A DNA stretch of 64,000 nt from Bradyrhizobium sp. CB1717 (GCF_029714325.1 NZ_CP121666.1:3844001-3908000); one strand, 5' to 3'; positions 30,024-39,426 are shown, counted from the first letter of the stretch. A program made the numbers and translations. Notes: a model not told the origin generated them from the letters alone.

Positions 30024-30067
30024 CCTCATCCTGGGGAGCCCGCTTAAAGCGGGCGTCTCGAAGGATG
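30024..30067. repeat. Second REP unit beside the IS element
   Basis: CCTCATCCTGGGGAG, then GCCCGCTTAAAGCGGGC, then GTCTCGAAGGATG form an intact unit in opposite orientation to the interrupted one. It contains CCTCATC-CT-GGGG, one mismatch away from the target the bridge RNA would read. Confidence 0.8.
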
Positions 30068-30110
30068 CGCCGCGGGGAAAGCGCTCTCAAATACCGGGAA
30101 GCGATGAGGA

Positions 30111-31082
30111 TTACTCCGCGACCTCCAGCGCATGCACCGAGAACATCTTCGCCGGGTCCGTCCAGCTTTCGCGCACCCGCCAGCCAGCGCCTTGCGCCAG
30201 TGCGGCAAAGCGCTCAATGCTGTATTTGTAGCTGTTCTCGGTATGAATGCTCTCGCCCGGACGGAACGAGAAGCTGGTGCCGAGCAGGCGCACGGTCTGG
30301 CTCTTCCTGCTGATCAGGTGCATCTCGATACGGTGCCGCTCGCGATTGTAGATCGCGCGATGGGTGAAGGCGGACAGGTCGAAATTGCCGCCGAGCTCGC
30401 GGTTGATGCGCACCAGGACATTGAGGTTGAAGCGCGCGGTGACGCCGGCGGCATCGTTATAGGCGTCATGGAGCACGCGCTCGTCCTTCTCGAGGTCGGC
30501 GCCGATGATCATCTGCGCACCCTTGCCCAGGATCTGGCGCGCGCTCTTCAGGAAGGCCTGGGCTTCATGCGGCTCGAAATTGCCGATGGTCGAGCCGGGG
30601 AAGAAGCCGACCTTGGGCATGGATGCGACCGCTTTGGGCAGCTCGAACGGCGTCGTGAAATCGGCGGCGACCGGATAGATGCCGAGCGCGGGAAAGTCGC
30701 GCTTGAGCCCGTTCGCCTGCGCCGCCAGGAAATCGCCGGAGATGTCGACGGGCACATAGGCCGCGAACTTGCAGTGGCTGAGCAGGAGGCGGACCTTCGT
30801 GGTCGCGCCCGCCCCGAATTCGACCAGCGCGGCATGCTCGGGAATGATCTTCGCGATCTCGCTGCCGCGCTCCTTCAGGATCGAGAGCTCGGTGCGCGTC
30901 GGGTAATATTCCGGCAGGCGCGTGATCGCCTCGAACAATTCTGACCCGGTCGCATCGTAGAAATATTTCGGCGACAGCTTCTTCGGCTGCTGCGACAAAT
31001 CCTCGATAGCCTCGCGGGCGAAGGCGGTGGTCTGCTCGTCGGGAAGATGGGCTTCGGCCAAAGCGCTGGCGTGCACATTCAT
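30111..31082 (-). CDS. egtD: L-histidine N-alpha-methyltransferase EgtD
   Basis: This 323-residue protein starts at ATG 31082, seven bases after AGGAG. It matches the EgtD/DUF2260 methyltransferase family: LSPKYFYDATGSELFEAITRLPEYYPTRTE, the SAM-binding VEFGAGATTKVRLLL and FFPGSTIGNFEP. It trimethylates histidine to hercynine, the first step of ergothioneine synthesis. It lies 51 bases downstream of egtB on the same strand, forming an egtBD operon. No egtC or egtE is adjacent. Confidence 0.95.
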   Translation of the reverse strand: MNVHASALAEAHLPDEQTTAFAREAIEDLSQQPKKLSPKYFYDATGSELFEAITRLPEYYPTRTELSILKERGSEIAKIIPEHAALVEFGAGATTKVRLLLSHCKFAAYVPVDISGDFLAAQANGLKRDFPALGIYPVAADFTTPFELPKAVASMPKVGFFPGSTIGNFEPHEAQAFLKSARQILGKGAQMIIGADLEKDERVLHDAYNDAAGVTARFNLNVLVRINRELGGNFDLSAFTHRAIYNRERHRIEMHLISRKSQTVRLLGTSFSFRPGESIHTENSYKYSIERFAALAQGAGWRVRESWTDPAKMFSVHALEVAE

Positions 31083-31133
31083 GATACTCTCCTGAACGCG
31101 CTGTCCGGCGCGCATCTGTCGTCGGATTAAGGA

Positions 31134-32381
31134 CTAGACGTAATCGGCGAGCCGCAGTCCTGTGAACTGCCAGCGATGGTGCGGATAGAAGAAGTTGCGA
31201 TAAGTAATACGGCTGTGGTCCTCTGGAGTTGCAAGCGATGAGCCGCGGAGCACCAGCTGATTGATCATGAACTTGCCGTTGTACTCGCCGAGCGCGCCTT
31301 CGACGGCGCGATAGCCGGGGTAGGGCGAGTAGGAGCTGCGGGTCCATTGCCAGACGATGCCGAAGGCGTCGTTGAGCTGTCCGGCACGCGCCGCGACCTC
31401 CCATTCCATCTCGGTCGGGAGATGCTTGCCTGCCCAGCGCGCGAACGCATCCGCCTCGTAATAGCTGACATGGCAGACCGGCGCGTCGGGATCGACCGGC
31501 TTGAGGCCGGCCAGCGTCATGACCTGCCATGCGCCGTCGACCTCGCGCCAATAGCCCGGGGCCTGCCAGTCTTCCTTGCTGGCCGCGGCAAAGCCGTCCA
31601 TCAGCCACAGCGTTGCCGTCCGGTAGCCGCCGTCGCGCATGAAGGCGAGCCATTCGGCATTGGTGACGAGATTGCGCGCGACCCTGACCGGGCCGACGAG
31701 GGCGCGATGGGCGGGCTTCTCGTTGTCGAAATGGAAGCCGTCATCGACATGGCCGACGGTGTGGATGCCTTCGTTGAGCGTCAGCCACTCGTCGCCGGTA
31801 CGCGTCGCCGCCGGGAAGCGCCAGTCCGGGTCGTAGGCCGGATAGACCGGATTCTGCGCGAAGGCGTGCAGGATGTCGGTGAACATCAATTCCTGATGCT
31901 GCTGCTCGTGGTTGAGCCCGACCTCGACCAGTGGCGCCAGGGCCCGGAGTTGGTCATCGCTCGCTTCGCGGAAGAATTTGACGACGGCAGCATCGACATA
32001 TCTGCGGTAGGCGCCGACCTCGTCCGCGCTCGGACGGGTGATGTCGCCGCGATGGTTGCGGGCATGGCGCGGGCCGGCGCTGACGTAATAGGAATTGAAC
32101 AGAAACGCGAAATCGGGGTGAAAGGGCCTATAGCCGGGGGCGTGCTCGCCGAGCAAAAATTGCTCCCAGAACCAGGTGGTATGGGCCCTGTGCCATTTCG
32201 CAGGGCTCGCATCGGGCATGGACTGGATCTGCTGGTCCTCGGGCGACAGCGGCGCGGCCCGGCGCTCGGTCTGGTTGCGAACCGCGAGAAAGGCCTCTTC
32301 CAACCGCCGGGCAATACTGCCCTCCTCGGAGGATGGTGACGAAAGCGCGGGGGCGGCCGTGGCGGAGGCTGGTTTCGTCAC
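31134..32381 (-). CDS. egtB: Hercynine oxygenase EgtB (ergothioneine biosynthesis)
   Basis: The protein has about 415 residues from GTG 32381, which has GGAGA six bases upstream; a TTG at 32438 would add 19. The N-terminal DinB-like domain holds KWHRAHTTWFWEQF and NHEQQHQELMFTDI, which contain the three iron-binding histidines. The C-terminal FGE-sulfatase-type domain contains SYYEADAFARWAGKHLPTEMEWEVAARAG, WQWTRSSYSPYPGY and ITYRNFFYPHHRWQFTGLRLA. It inserts sulfur from a thiol donor into hercynine with O2. egtD follows directly. Confidence 0.95.
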   Translation of the reverse strand: MTKPASATAAPALSSPSSEEGSIARRLEEAFLAVRNQTERRAAPLSPEDQQIQSMPDASPAKWHRAHTTWFWEQFLLGEHAPGYRPFHPDFAFLFNSYYVSAGPRHARNHRGDITRPSADEVGAYRRYVDAAVVKFFREASDDQLRALAPLVEVGLNHEQQHQELMFTDILHAFAQNPVYPAYDPDWRFPAATRTGDEWLTLNEGIHTVGHVDDGFHFDNEKPAHRALVGPVRVARNLVTNAEWLAFMRDGGYRTATLWLMDGFAAASKEDWQAPGYWREVDGAWQVMTLAGLKPVDPDAPVCHVSYYEADAFARWAGKHLPTEMEWEVAARAGQLNDAFGIVWQWTRSSYSPYPGYRAVEGALGEYNGKFMINQLVLRGSSLATPEDHSRITYRNFFYPHHRWQFTGLRLADYV

Positions 32382-32693
32382 GTTTTTCTCCAGACAGGAC
32401 AAGAGAACGTTGTTGGCGTTGCCCGGTTCCAAAACCAAGGTTCGTCCTAGATAGGGGCTCCGTTACGGTATGAAAGTCCTCCCCGGTGATGATATTCGGG
32501 GCATCATGCAATGGCCTGGCGCTGCCGGGGCCGGCCGCCCAAGGCCGGGAGAAGCCCGCGACGGGGGCCGTTCGCCGCCATTTTACTTTGGATGCACAAC
32601 GGTTTGGGCTACATATATAGGCAGGTATCGGGTTAAATCGGCCGAGCCGGCCCGAAGCAATTGGTGAGGGCTCTGCCCCAGAAGGACACGGAT
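32382..32693. other. Divergent intergenic region egtB-grxD
   Basis: This 312-base region must hold promoters for egtB and grxD. AT-rich sequence TTGGAT at about 32587 followed 16 bases later by TACATA could be a grxD promoter (weak, by eye). Nothing else was recognised. Confidence 0.35.
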
Positions 32694-33020
<327 letters not shown>

Positions 33021-33024
33021 GGCC

Positions 33025-33576
33025 GTGACCGCGCTGTCGCGCCGGATTGGCGGCGCGGAGCTCGACGTCGTCGTTGCCGACATCACGACACTGAGCGTTG
33101 ACGCCATCGTCAATGCCGCCAACACGTCGCTCCTTGGCGGGGGTGGCGTGGATGGCGCGATCCATCGCGCGGCCGGGCCCGACCTGGTCGCCGAATGCCG
33201 GATGCTTCACGGCTGCAAGACCGGCGACGCCAAGATTACCAAAGGCTATAGGCTCAAGGCCGCCCACGTGATCCACACGGTCGGACCGGTCTGGAATGGC
33301 GGCACGCTGGGCGAGGACGGCCTGCTCGCCTCCTGCTATCGTCGCTCGATGGAGCTGTGCGGCAAGCACAAGCTGACCTCGGTGGCATTCCCCGCGATTT
33401 CGACCGGCATTTTCCGCTTTCCCGCCGAACGGGCCGCCGATATTGCCGTGCGTACGACCATCGAAGGGCTCGCCGCCGCGCCATCCGTCACCCGCGTGGT
33501 GTTCTGCTGCTTCGCCGAGCCAAGCGCCAAACTCCATGCCGAGGCGCTGGCGCAACACAGCAGCCCTTGTGCCTGA
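33025..33576 (+). CDS. Macrodomain protein (ADP-ribose deacylase type)
   Basis: This 183-residue protein starts at GTG 33025, four bases after grxD. The macrodomain is clear: [40 protein letters not shown], then [22 protein letters not shown] and [20 protein letters not shown]. Members such as YmdB/MacroD remove ADP-ribose from proteins or hydrolyse O-acetyl-ADP-ribose. The NAAN and [10 protein letters not shown] catalytic-loop residues are intact. Likely co-transcribed with grxD. Confidence 0.93.
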   Translation: MTALSRRIGGAELDVVVADITTLSVDAIVNAANTSLLGGGGVDGAIHRAAGPDLVAECRMLHGCKTGDAKITKGYRLKAAHVIHTVGPVWNGGTLGEDGLLASCYRRSMELCGKHKLTSVAFPAISTGIFRFPAERAADIAVRTTIEGLAAAPSVTRVVFCCFAEPSAKLHAEALAQHSSPCA

Positions 33577-33622
33577 TGACGCTGTCAGTACACTCCGCCG
33601 GACCATGTTCCGGGGAGGGGAT

Positions 33623-34909
33623 ATGAATTTTCATGTTGGACTGCGCCCATTTGTCTATGGCGCATTGTTGTCGTTCGGCCTGCTGTCGCTGGCGCACGCT
33701 GAGGGTACCTACGAGATTCCTGCCGGCGCGCATTTCAACCAGGACAAGCTCTCGAGGATCAGTGACTTCTTCAAGAACGAGGTCGCGACCGGCAAGATCG
33801 CCGGCGCAACCGTGCTGATCCAGCAGCACGGCAAGCCGGTCTACCACGAAGCCTTCGGCGTACAGGACGTGGTCAGCAAGGCGCCGATCACGGACAAGAC
33901 CATCTTCCGCCTGTTCTCGATGACCAAGGCGATCACCTCGGTGGTGGCGGTGCAGTTGATCGAGGACGGCAAGATCAAGCTGGATGATCCCGTCTCGAAA
34001 TACATTCCGTCCTTCGCCAATGTGAAGGTCGGCGTCGAGAAGAAGGCCGAAGATGGCACCAAGTCGCTCGAGCTTGTGCCGCCGAACCGGCCGATGACAG
34101 TGCACGATTTGATGACGCACACCTCCGGTGTCACCTATGGCTTCTACGGCGACAGCCTGGTGCGCAAGGCCTATCGCGACGCCAATATCTATGCCGGCGA
34201 TTTCGATCTCGCCGAGTTCGCCGAGCGAATCGCGAAACTCCCGCTGCACAACCAGCCGGGCGCGCTGTGGCAATACGGCCATTCCACCGACATCCTCGCG
34301 CGCGTGATGGAGGTCGCCGCCGGCAAGCCGCTGATCGACATCATGCAGGAAAAGCTGCTCACCCCGCTCGGCATGGTCGACACCGGCTTCTTCGTCACCG
34401 ATCCCGAGAAGCAGAAGCTGCTGGCGCAGCCGGTGCCGAATGACGCCGATTTCCGCGTCGGCCGCATCAACGATCCGACGGTCGCCAAGAAGATCATGTT
34501 CGCCAGCGGCGGCATGGTGACGACCATGGCGGACTACAAGCGGTTTGCGCAGATGCTGCTCAATGGCGGCAGTCTCGACGGCAAGACCATCCTCAAGCCG
34601 GAGACGTTCAAGCTGATGGTGACCGATCAGATCGGTCCGAAATCCGGCGTTGATCGCGATTATTTCTATTTCCCCGGCGACGGCTTCGGCTTCGGTCTCG
34701 GGCTCGCGGTCCGCACCGATCCCGGCAACGCAAAACCGCCGCCGCCCGGCGATCTCGGCGAATTGAAGTGGGACGGCGCCTCCGGCTGCTATTTCGTGAT
34801 CGATCCCAAGCAGGACATGTTCTTCGTGCTGCTGGAGCAGACCCCGACCGAGCGCCAGCGCGTGCAGCGGACATTGAAGCTGTTGGTTTATGAAGCCATG
34901 GAGAATTGA
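33623..34909 (+). CDS. Secreted class C beta-lactamase-like serine hydrolase (copy 1)
   Basis: This 428-residue protein starts at ATG 33623 behind GGGGAGG. Signal peptide residues 1-26 end at SLAHAEG. The beta-lactamase/transpeptidase-like domain shows SMTK with the nucleophilic Ser and Lys (FRLFSMTKAITSVVAVQLIEDGKIKLDDPVSKYIP) and YGHS in the Tyr position. These proteins are usually esterases or peptidases rather than true beta-lactamases. It is followed by a paralogue one base after its stop; the pair arose by tandem duplication. Confidence 0.9.
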   Translation: MNFHVGLRPFVYGALLSFGLLSLAHAEGTYEIPAGAHFNQDKLSRISDFFKNEVATGKIAGATVLIQQHGKPVYHEAFGVQDVVSKAPITDKTIFRLFSMTKAITSVVAVQLIEDGKIKLDDPVSKYIPSFANVKVGVEKKAEDGTKSLELVPPNRPMTVHDLMTHTSGVTYGFYGDSLVRKAYRDANIYAGDFDLAEFAERIAKLPLHNQPGALWQYGHSTDILARVMEVAAGKPLIDIMQEKLLTPLGMVDTGFFVTDPEKQKLLAQPVPNDADFRVGRINDPTVAKKIMFASGGMVTTMADYKRFAQMLLNGGSLDGKTILKPETFKLMVTDQIGPKSGVDRDYFYFPGDGFGFGLGLAVRTDPGNAKPPPPGDLGELKWDGASGCYFVIDPKQDMFFVLLEQTPTERQRVQRTLKLLVYEAMEN

Positions 34910-34910
34910 C

Positions 34911-36176
34911 ATGAGCGGGCGCCGTGCGCTGTTCGCGGCGCTCGTTCTGCTGTTGAGTGCGGCCGGTGCGCAAGCGGGCTCGGAGGCGCGCGCCGCGCGC
35001 AGGTTCTCGCCCGAAGGCCTCGCAAAGGTCTCCGACTACATCCAGAAGGAGATCGTCGCGGGAACGTTCCCGGGCGCGATCCTGCTGCTGCAGCAGCACG
35101 GCAAGCCGGTCTATTACGAGAATTTCGGCGTTCGCGACGCTGCGACCGAGCTCTCGATGAGCGCCGACACCATCTTCCGCCTCTACTCGATGTCAAAGCC
35201 GGTCACGACGGTCATGGCGATGATGCTGGTCGAGGAGGGCAAGCTCTCGCTCGACGATCCCGTCGCAAAGTACATTCCGGCCTTTGGTGAGATGAAGGTC
35301 GGCGTCGAGACGAAGGCCGAGGACGGCAAGGTCTCGCTGGCGTTCGAGCCGGTCAATCGCCCGGTCACGGTCAAGGATCTGATGCGCCACACCGCCGGGC
35401 TTCCTTACGGCTATTATGGCGGGGGCCCGGTGAACAAGCTCTATGCCGACGCCGGTCTTTTCGACAACAAGGCTTTGACCAATGCCGAACTCGTCGCGAA
35501 GATCGCCACGCTGCCGCTCGCCGAGCAGCCCGGCACGATCTGGGACTACGGCCTCTCCACTGACGTGCTCGGCCGCATCATCGAGGTGATCTCGGGGAAA
35601 TCGCTGTTCCAGTTCGAGAAGGAGCGGCTGCTCGATCCGCTCGGGATGACGGACACCGCATACTATGTCGCCGATCCCGCCAAGTGGCCGCGCATCGCCG
35701 AGCCGATGCCTGGGGATCGTGCGATTAGCCCGATGACGCAGGTCCGCGATCCCCGCAAACCGCTGAAATGGGAGTCGGGCGGCGGCGGCCTCGTCGGGAC
35801 GATTGGCGACTACGCGCGCTTCTCGCAGATGCTGCTGAATGGCGGCACCTTTGAAGGCCGGCGCTATCTCAAGCCGGAGACCATCGCGCTGATGGCGTCG
35901 GACCATATCGGGCCGGAAACGAAGATCGCGCGCGACCAGAACTATTATCCGGGCGGCAGCTCCGGCTTCGGCCTCGGCTTCGCCGTGCGCACGTCGGTGC
36001 CGGACGAGACTTCGTGGCCGCTGGGCGAGTATCGCTGGGATGGCGTCGGCGGCACGTTCTTCTTCATCGATCCCGAGGACGATCTGTTCGGGATCTTCAT
36101 GGTGCAGACCCCCTCGCAGCGCGGCCGGATCCAACTGGCGCTGAAGACGCTGATCTATCAGGCGATGGGGCGGTAG
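34911..36176 (+). CDS. Secreted class C beta-lactamase-like serine hydrolase (copy 2)
   Basis: This 421-residue protein starts at ATG 34911, one base after the previous stop, with GGAGA inside the upstream coding end. The signal peptide ends near GAQAGS. It aligns with the preceding protein over its whole length: FRLYSMSKPVTTVMAMMLVEEGKLSLDDPVAKYIPAF with the SMSK catalytic pair, YGLS for the Tyr motif, and FGLGFAVRT. The two genes should be one transcript. Function is an unassigned periplasmic hydrolase. Confidence 0.9.
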   Translation: MSGRRALFAALVLLLSAAGAQAGSEARAARRFSPEGLAKVSDYIQKEIVAGTFPGAILLLQQHGKPVYYENFGVRDAATELSMSADTIFRLYSMSKPVTTVMAMMLVEEGKLSLDDPVAKYIPAFGEMKVGVETKAEDGKVSLAFEPVNRPVTVKDLMRHTAGLPYGYYGGGPVNKLYADAGLFDNKALTNAELVAKIATLPLAEQPGTIWDYGLSTDVLGRIIEVISGKSLFQFEKERLLDPLGMTDTAYYVADPAKWPRIAEPMPGDRAISPMTQVRDPRKPLKWESGGGGLVGTIGDYARFSQMLLNGGTFEGRRYLKPETIALMASDHIGPETKIARDQNYYPGGSSGFGLGFAVRTSVPDETSWPLGEYRWDGVGGTFFFIDPEDDLFGIFMVQTPSQRGRIQLALKTLIYQAMGR

Positions 36177-36190
36177 ACTCTCGCCGTCTT

Positions 36191-36275
36191 CGTAGCCCGG
36201 ATGGAGCGCAGCGCAATCCGGGACTTCCTCACGCGCGGATAAATCCCGGATTTCGCTGCGCTCCATCCGGGCTAC
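36191..36275. repeat. Palindromic repeat (CGTAGCCCGGATGGAGCG family)
   Basis: CGTAGCCCGGATGGAGCG at 36191-36208 pairs with the complement ending CCGGGCTAC at 36275. It lies between convergent genes, as does the copy at 16087. Confidence 0.82.
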
Positions 36276-36286
36276 TGGACTGGGCT

Positions 36287-37354
36287 TTACGCCCCGCGCA
36301 CGATCTCGCGGACGTATCCGATCGTCTCCTCGACCTGGGCCGCATTGACGTCGAGATGGGTGCAGGCGCGGATGCGGCCGTCCATCATCGCGAGCGTCAC
36401 GCCGCGCTGGCGCAGTGCCGCGACCATCTTGTCGCCGGGAATGCCGGCGCCGTCGGGCTTGAAGAACACCAGATTGGTCTCGGGCTCCTGCACCTCGATG
36501 CCGGAGATCTGCGACAGCCCGCGCGCGAGTGCGCGCGCATTGGCGTGGTCGTCGGCGAGGCGCTCGACGTGATGGTCGAGCGCGTAGATGCAGGCAGCGG
36601 CGCAGATGCCGGCCTGCCGCATCGAGCCGCCGAGGCGCTGCTTCCATTGCCACACCGCATCGATGAAGGCGCGCGAGCCCGCAAGCACGCCACCGATCGG
36701 CGCGCCCAGGCCCTTGGAGAAATCGATCCAGGCCGAATCCCAGCCCGCCGTCATGTCACGCGGGGAGATGCCGCTGGCGACGGTGGCATTGAGGAGACGT
36801 GCACCGTCCATGTGGGTGACGAGGCCGTGTTGCTTCGCGATCGCGACGATCTCGTCGAGCGCGGCCTTCTTCCAGATCGTGCCGCCGCCGATATTGGCGG
36901 TCTGCTCGACGCTGACGACGGTCTGCGGCGGCTGGTAGCGCGTGCGCGGATGCAGCGCCTTGCGAAAGGTCTCCGGCGTGAACTGGCCGTCGGGACCCTT
37001 GAGCTGCGTCACCTGGAAGCCGCCGATCGCGGCATGCGCGCCGCCTTCGCGGGCGATGATGTGCGCGGTCTCGTGCGCCAAAATCTCGTCGCCGGGACGG
37101 CAATGCACCAGCGTCGCGGTGACGTTGCACATCGTGCCCGACGGCATGTAGACCGCAGCCTCCTTGCCGAGCAGATCCGCCACGCGCTCGCACAGCGCAT
37201 TCACGGTCGGATCGTCGCCGACCTGCTCATCGCCGACCTCGGCCCGCGCCATCGCCTCGCGCATCCCCGCGGTCGGCTTGGTCTGCGTGTCCGAGAGCAG
37301 ATTGATGCGCACCGTCGGCGCCTTGGGATCGATCGGGGGAGGGGTGTAGAGCAT
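36287..37354 (-). CDS. Low-specificity threonine aldolase
   Basis: This 355-residue PLP enzyme starts at ATG 37354. It has INLLSDTQTKPTAGMREAMARAEVGDEQVGDDPT, the typical opening, MPSGTMCNVTATLVHCRPGDEIL, and the PLP lysine in WIDFSKGLGAPIGGVLAG. It cleaves threonine or allo-threonine to glycine and acetaldehyde. Its start overlaps the stop of the small upstream gene as TGATG, which implies translational coupling. Confidence 0.93.
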   Translation of the reverse strand: MLYTPPPIDPKAPTVRINLLSDTQTKPTAGMREAMARAEVGDEQVGDDPTVNALCERVADLLGKEAAVYMPSGTMCNVTATLVHCRPGDEILAHETAHIIAREGGAHAAIGGFQVTQLKGPDGQFTPETFRKALHPRTRYQPPQTVVSVEQTANIGGGTIWKKAALDEIVAIAKQHGLVTHMDGARLLNATVASGISPRDMTAGWDSAWIDFSKGLGAPIGGVLAGSRAFIDAVWQWKQRLGGSMRQAGICAAACIYALDHHVERLADDHANARALARGLSQISGIEVQEPETNLVFFKPDGAGIPGDKMVAALRQRGVTLAMMDGRIRACTHLDVNAAQVEETIGYVREIVRGA

Positions 37355-37521
37355 CACAAACCGTGTTTCTTCCACATGGCGCGAACTTCGTCGGCACTCG
37401 CTAACTCGCCGCGGGCGATTTCAGCTTCTGCCTCTCTTAAGTCGGCCTCTTCCATTGTTGTTAGCTTCAGAGGAGATCGATCATCTACCTTGTCAAAGGT
37501 CTCGTCGAGGGGACGCGTCAT
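37354..37521 (-). CDS. Small antitoxin-like protein coupled to threonine aldolase
   Basis: This 55-residue acidic protein starts at ATG 37521, seven bases after GGAG. The sequence begins MTRPLDETFDKVDDRSPLK and ends GELASADEVRAMWKKHGL. The C-terminal pattern (short acidic helix, then ASADEVRAMWKKHG) resembles RelB/ParD-type antitoxin tails, but no toxin gene is adjacent. The stop shares its A with the ATG of the aldolase gene. Function uncertain. Confidence 0.65.
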   Translation of the reverse strand: MTRPLDETFDKVDDRSPLKLTTMEEADLREAEAEIARGELASADEVRAMWKKHGL

Positions 37522-37587
37522 GATCAAGCTCCATCGCTCGCAACTGTAGCACACGAGGATCGCGAGATGGAGTGGTGGCCTCAAACG

Positions 37588-37614
37588 AAAAGGCCCCGGA
37601 AAACCGGGGCCTTT
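37588..37614 (-). terminator. Rho-independent terminator of rpsD
   Basis: AAAGGCCCCGG and its exact complement CCGGGGCCTTT flank a four-base loop. On the minus strand the stem is followed by TTTTCGTTT. It begins 21 bases after the rpsD stop. Confidence 0.9.
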
Positions 37615-37635
37615 GAAGATCGTCCTGTCGAACTA

Positions 37636-38253
37636 TCAGCGCGAATAGAATTCGACGACCAGATGGGGCTCCATCTGCACCGGGAACGGCACGTCGGAGA
37701 GGCCGGGGATGCGCGAGTACTTCGCGGTCATCTTGCCATGATCGACTTCGAGATAATCGGGAACGTCGCGCTCGGGAAGCTGGCTGGCTTCGAGCACATG
37801 GGCGAGCTGCTTGGAGGCTTCCTTGACCTCGATCACGTCGCCGACCTTGAGCTGGTAGCTCGAGATGTTGACCTTGCGGCCGTTCACCTTGATGTGGCCG
37901 TGGTTGATGAACTGGCGGGCGGCGAAGATCGTCGAGACGAACTTGGCGCGGTACACGACCGCGTCGAGACGGCGCTCCAGGAGGCCGATCAGGTTCTCGC
38001 CGGTGTCACCCTTGAGGCGGCTCGCCTCGACATAGATGCCGTGGAACTGCCGCTCGGAAATGTTGGCGTAGTAGCCCTTCAGCTTCTGCTTGGCGCGGAG
38101 CTGCACGCCGAAGTCGGAGAGCTTGCCCTTGCGGCGCTGGCCGTGCTGGCCGGGGCCGTATTCGCGGCGGTTCACGGGGCTCTTCGGGCGGCCCCAGATG
38201 TTCTGGCCCATACGGCGATCGATCTTGTACTTCGCCTCACTGCGCTTAGTCAT
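37636..38253 (-). CDS. rpsD: 30S ribosomal protein S4
   Basis: This 205-residue protein starts at ATG 38253 ([18 protein letters not shown]). It has the S4 N-terminal domain ([35 protein letters not shown]) and the S4 RNA-binding domain ([37 protein letters not shown]). It binds 16S rRNA early in small-subunit assembly. It is a stand-alone gene here, with its own terminator, as in other rhizobia. Confidence 0.98.
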   Translation of the reverse strand: MTKRSEAKYKIDRRMGQNIWGRPKSPVNRREYGPGQHGQRRKGKLSDFGVQLRAKQKLKGYYANISERQFHGIYVEASRLKGDTGENLIGLLERRLDAVVYRAKFVSTIFAARQFINHGHIKVNGRKVNISSYQLKVGDVIEVKEASKQLAHVLEASQLPERDVPDYLEVDHGKMTAKYSRIPGLSDVPFPVQMEPHLVVEFYSR

Positions 38254-38445
38254 CGCGTCCTCTTCGGTTGCATGGTTTGAGGAAACGCGCCCTCCTGTGT
38301 GACGGGCCAGGCCCGGCACCGACAGGTCCGATCCCCAAAGCTAGAGGGAGAGGACCACGGGTCGCGAAACGCTTCGCGGGCCGAAATCGGCCCGCGAGCA
38401 GGCGGCTTTTAGGGGAGTTTGGGGTTCGCTGTCAATTCTTTAGCC

Positions 38446-38549
38446 CGTCGTTCCGGGGCGATGCGCCAGCATCGAACTCCGGTGCGCAATTGCGCACCTG
38501 AGAACCTCGAGATTCCGGGTTCGGTGCTGCGCACTGCCCCGGAATGACC
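38446..38549. repeat. Palindromic repeat (CGTCGTTCCGGGGC family)
   Basis: CGTCGTTCCGGGGC begins at 38446 and GCCCCGGAATGAC closes near 38537-38549, with inner arms GGTGCGCA and TGCGCACC. A relative is at 57682-57774. The remaining bases between rpsD and the next gene (38254-38445) hold the rpsD promoter; nothing else was recognised there. Confidence 0.75.
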
Positions 38550-38553
38550 GTCT

Positions 38554-39321
38554 TTAAGTCCTGACCGCCCGGATCGGCTTTGGTCCAGCCGCCCGCAATT
38601 CGGCAGCGATTTCAGTGTTCAGGACCTGTTCCAGCCGGGTCAGGACCCGGGCGACGGGGGCCGCGTCCGTGACCCGGTGATCCCAGCGGATCACGACATG
38701 GATGGTCTGGTCGGGCTCGACCACCCCATAGCTGACGATGAAGGGGCCCGGCGTGATCGGGTGGAGCTCGCCCCCGCCATAAGCGGCCACAGAACTCACC
38801 GCGAAGCTGCCGAACCAGTTACCGCGCTGCCGGCCGAAATTGAGCCCGATCGCCCAGGACAGGCGCCGGAGCGGCAGCGGCAGGCGGGTCGCCCGCATGA
38901 TCTTGCGGAACATCGGGACGTCCTCGATCGGGGCCGTCTTGGCGCGGCGGATCTCGGCGTCGACCTGGGCCAGCGGCAGGGCCTCCGGGGCTGCGATTCG
39001 CTGCGGCAGCACGCATTCCTCGCCGTCCTCGACCCTGGCAATGGCCACCGTCGCCACGCTCTTCGGCAGCTCGTAGAGGGTCGGCCGGGGCCATTTGGCG
39101 TAGACGGTGCGCAGGACCGGCTCGTCCCTGGCCACCAGGGCGAAGGCCTTGACGAACATCGCCGCCCAGCCGGCGGGCGCCAGTGCGCCGGCACGGGCCT
39201 CCAGCAGGGGACGAATATCGAGCGAACGGGAGAGCGAGACGAACGGCACGTCCATCGAGGCGCGCATGAGGTCGCAAATCAGGCGGCGCGGCAGCGAAAC
39301 GGTCTTGGGTGTCCCGCGCAT
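38554..39321 (-). CDS. Stand-alone E2-type (2-oxoacid dehydrogenase) acyltransferase domain
   Basis: This protein has 255 residues from ATG 39321. It resembles the catalytic domain of dihydrolipoyl acyltransferases (CAT-like fold): PAGWAAMFVKAFALVARDEPVLRTVYAKWPRPTLYE, then FVVSSVAAYGGG-like FAVSSVAAYGGGELHP and VIRWDHRVTDAAPVARVLTRLEQVLN. The catalytic His of DHRVxDG is kept, but the final Gly is Ala. There is no lipoyl or peripheral-subunit-binding domain and no E1/E3 gene nearby. It may be an acyltransferase for another carrier. Confidence 0.78.
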   Translation of the reverse strand: MRGTPKTVSLPRRLICDLMRASMDVPFVSLSRSLDIRPLLEARAGALAPAGWAAMFVKAFALVARDEPVLRTVYAKWPRPTLYELPKSVATVAIARVEDGEECVLPQRIAAPEALPLAQVDAEIRRAKTAPIEDVPMFRKIMRATRLPLPLRRLSWAIGLNFGRQRGNWFGSFAVSSVAAYGGGELHPITPGPFIVSYGVVEPDQTIHVVIRWDHRVTDAAPVARVLTRLEQVLNTEIAAELRAAGPKPIRAVRT

Positions 39322-39426
39322 CGCTCTTTCGGTTCCGGCGGATGAAAAAATGGGCAGCGAACGGGCGCCCGCTCGCCGCCTGCTCTAGCACGAACCAACC
39401 CGCTTGGGGCCGGTCGGTTCGCCGCA

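Noticed and set aside
28860..30029. A longer transposase starting at about 30029
   Set aside because: The extra codons read through the bridge-RNA-like region and the flanking REP DNA. The family N-terminus begins at MDAIYIGIDVSK (29792).
37354..37521. A complete toxin-antitoxin pair
   Set aside because: Only the antitoxin-like gene is seen. The neighbouring gene is a clear threonine aldolase, not a toxin.
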